Source: Porogramme epimiltina (Eukaryota > Basidiomycota > Agaricomycetes > Polyporales > Polyporaceae). Taken from it: a stretch of 63,627 nucleotides of DNA. Positions 62,737 through 63,627 of this stretch are shown here, piece by piece; position 1 is the first letter of the stretch, and each line of letters starts with the position of its first letter. The position numbers and the translations under genes were made by a program. The stretch covers positions 1-63,627 of the forward strand of contig FTLJ01000149.1 in NCBI GenBank assembly GCA_900155495.1, in the 5' to 3' direction. A model generated the notes under the pieces. That model ran no database searches, was not told where the DNA came from, and saw only the letters and a list, made by a program, of their open reading frames with translations.

Positions 62737-63627
62737 GGGGCGTGGCGGCGGGGGCTGCGGGGAGAAGGCAGGTCAGCGAAGGGGGAAGGGGGGAGGTGGA
62801 ATGAAGCCAGGCGGAATGGAGCAGGAGGGAGCAAATGACATGGTAGGGGACAGACCTTGGCTAGCACGAAGAGAGGGCGCGGTCCGGTGACTTGGAGCGC
62901 GTGAGAGCGGGGGCGGGCGAGGAGGGGGGGCGATGGCAGGATGCGTGCACGGGTGGTTTGCACGCCTGCGGTCACGGTGCGGGTGACGAGGGGGCGATTG
63001 AGTTGGACGTCGAGGCTCGGCGTCGGCGCGAGCCTGGCGAAGAACCGAGGGTGAGGCGTGCGGGCGTCTGCGGCGAGTTCCTGCGGTGGCCCCTTGCCAC
63101 CCACCCCGCGCCCAGGCCGCGCAGCGCCCCAGGACCCCGCGAGCGCGCCCAGACCCCGGCCAGCCCACGATGCACCCGCTAGGCGCACGCACGGATCTGC
63201 TTCCGAATCACTCGCCTCGGGCTCCCTTTGTGCGCGACGCGTCCCGCAAAAATATTCGTGGCGCGCCCTCTGTCGGCCCACGTTGGCACAATAGCGGCCA
63301 CGCACCTGTGGTCGCGTGCAGAGCGGCGGCGGGGGAAAGAGGGACAGGCGTCGGCCGAGGGAGGGGCAGTTGGGGCAAAATTGGTGTGAGAACTTGGCGT
63401 TGGCCGGGCGTTTGTGATTCCAGGAGGGAGGCGAGGAGAGCGAGAGCGCACATTGAGACCAACTCTGAATCAGACTCTCGTCTGAATCTCTCCTCGTCTC
63501 CAGGTCACCGCCGCCCGCCGTCTCGTTATCACTCCCTCATGCCAGTCCTCTGCTGAACCACTCTCTCCCACTCTCTGTCTACGTCCACCACCGCGTCCCT
63601 CCCCTCCCCCTCCCCCCTCCACCGAGC
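62737..63627. other. Right-edge GC-rich stretch, no gene supported
   Basis: Promoter side of bS18m followed by pyrimidine-rich plus-strand sequence after about 63450, which may be the 5' UTR of a gene beyond the window. Long open frames here overlap one another on both strands and show no domain. Confidence 0.5.

Noticed and set aside
62571..63305. Overlapping long frames on both strands near the right edge
   Set aside because: Extreme GC composition with overlapping frames in several phases, no domain and no believable start.

Overview
The window is nuclear DNA from a filamentous basidiomycete, most likely a white-rot wood-decay fungus of the Polyporales type. The evidence is: genes broken by many 50-60 nt GT-AG introns; GC-rich coding sequence; a DUF6535 protein, a family that I know mainly from Agaricomycetes; and an intact secreted class II (lignin-modifying) manganese peroxidase. 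Genes alternate strands with short divergent or convergent spacers. I saw no prokaryotic features, tRNAs, rRNAs or CRISPR arrays. Exon joins were inferred by eye from splice consensus and reading-frame continuity, not from transcripts.

Left and middle part (about 1.9-40 kb) is a conserved housekeeping neighbourhood: a Pcl/Clg1-type cyclin (-), the STRIPAK scaffold FAR11 (+), DPH1 (-) divergent from an RNPS1-like RRM/RS protein (+), the Niemann-Pick C1 sterol transporter NCR1 (-) divergent from a small Spd1/Dif1-like ribonucleotide reductase regulator candidate (+), a DUF6535 membrane protein (+), a C2H2 zinc-finger factor (-), CYC2-like mitochondrial flavoprotein (+), DRE2/anamorsin (+), the box C/D snoRNP factor BCD1 (+), Mediator subunit MED18 (-), a forkhead factor (-), a Tim17-like small membrane protein (+), the AGC kinase SCH9 (+) and the thioredoxin-like Fe-S protein APD1 (-).

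The accessory region (41.8-57.7 kb) is the most interesting part. An ancestral module of manganese peroxidase - F-box protein - NTF2-like/FAD monooxygenase has been tandemly duplicated and then partly deleted. What remains is one intact peroxidase, three F-box genes (the last has lost the start codon used by its paralogs), one intact monooxygenase, one 5'-only monooxygenase remnant, a 3'-only peroxidase remnant, and a chimera joining a monooxygenase fragment to a peroxidase fragment. Breakpoints can be read directly because even the intergenic sequences are duplicated. At least four ancestral units are needed to explain the order.

The right flank returns to conserved genes: an unrecognised nuclear-looking coiled-coil protein (-), the proteasome deubiquitinase RPN11 (+) and mitochondrial ribosomal protein bS18m (-). 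The two window ends hold GC-rich, low-complexity non-coding sequence.
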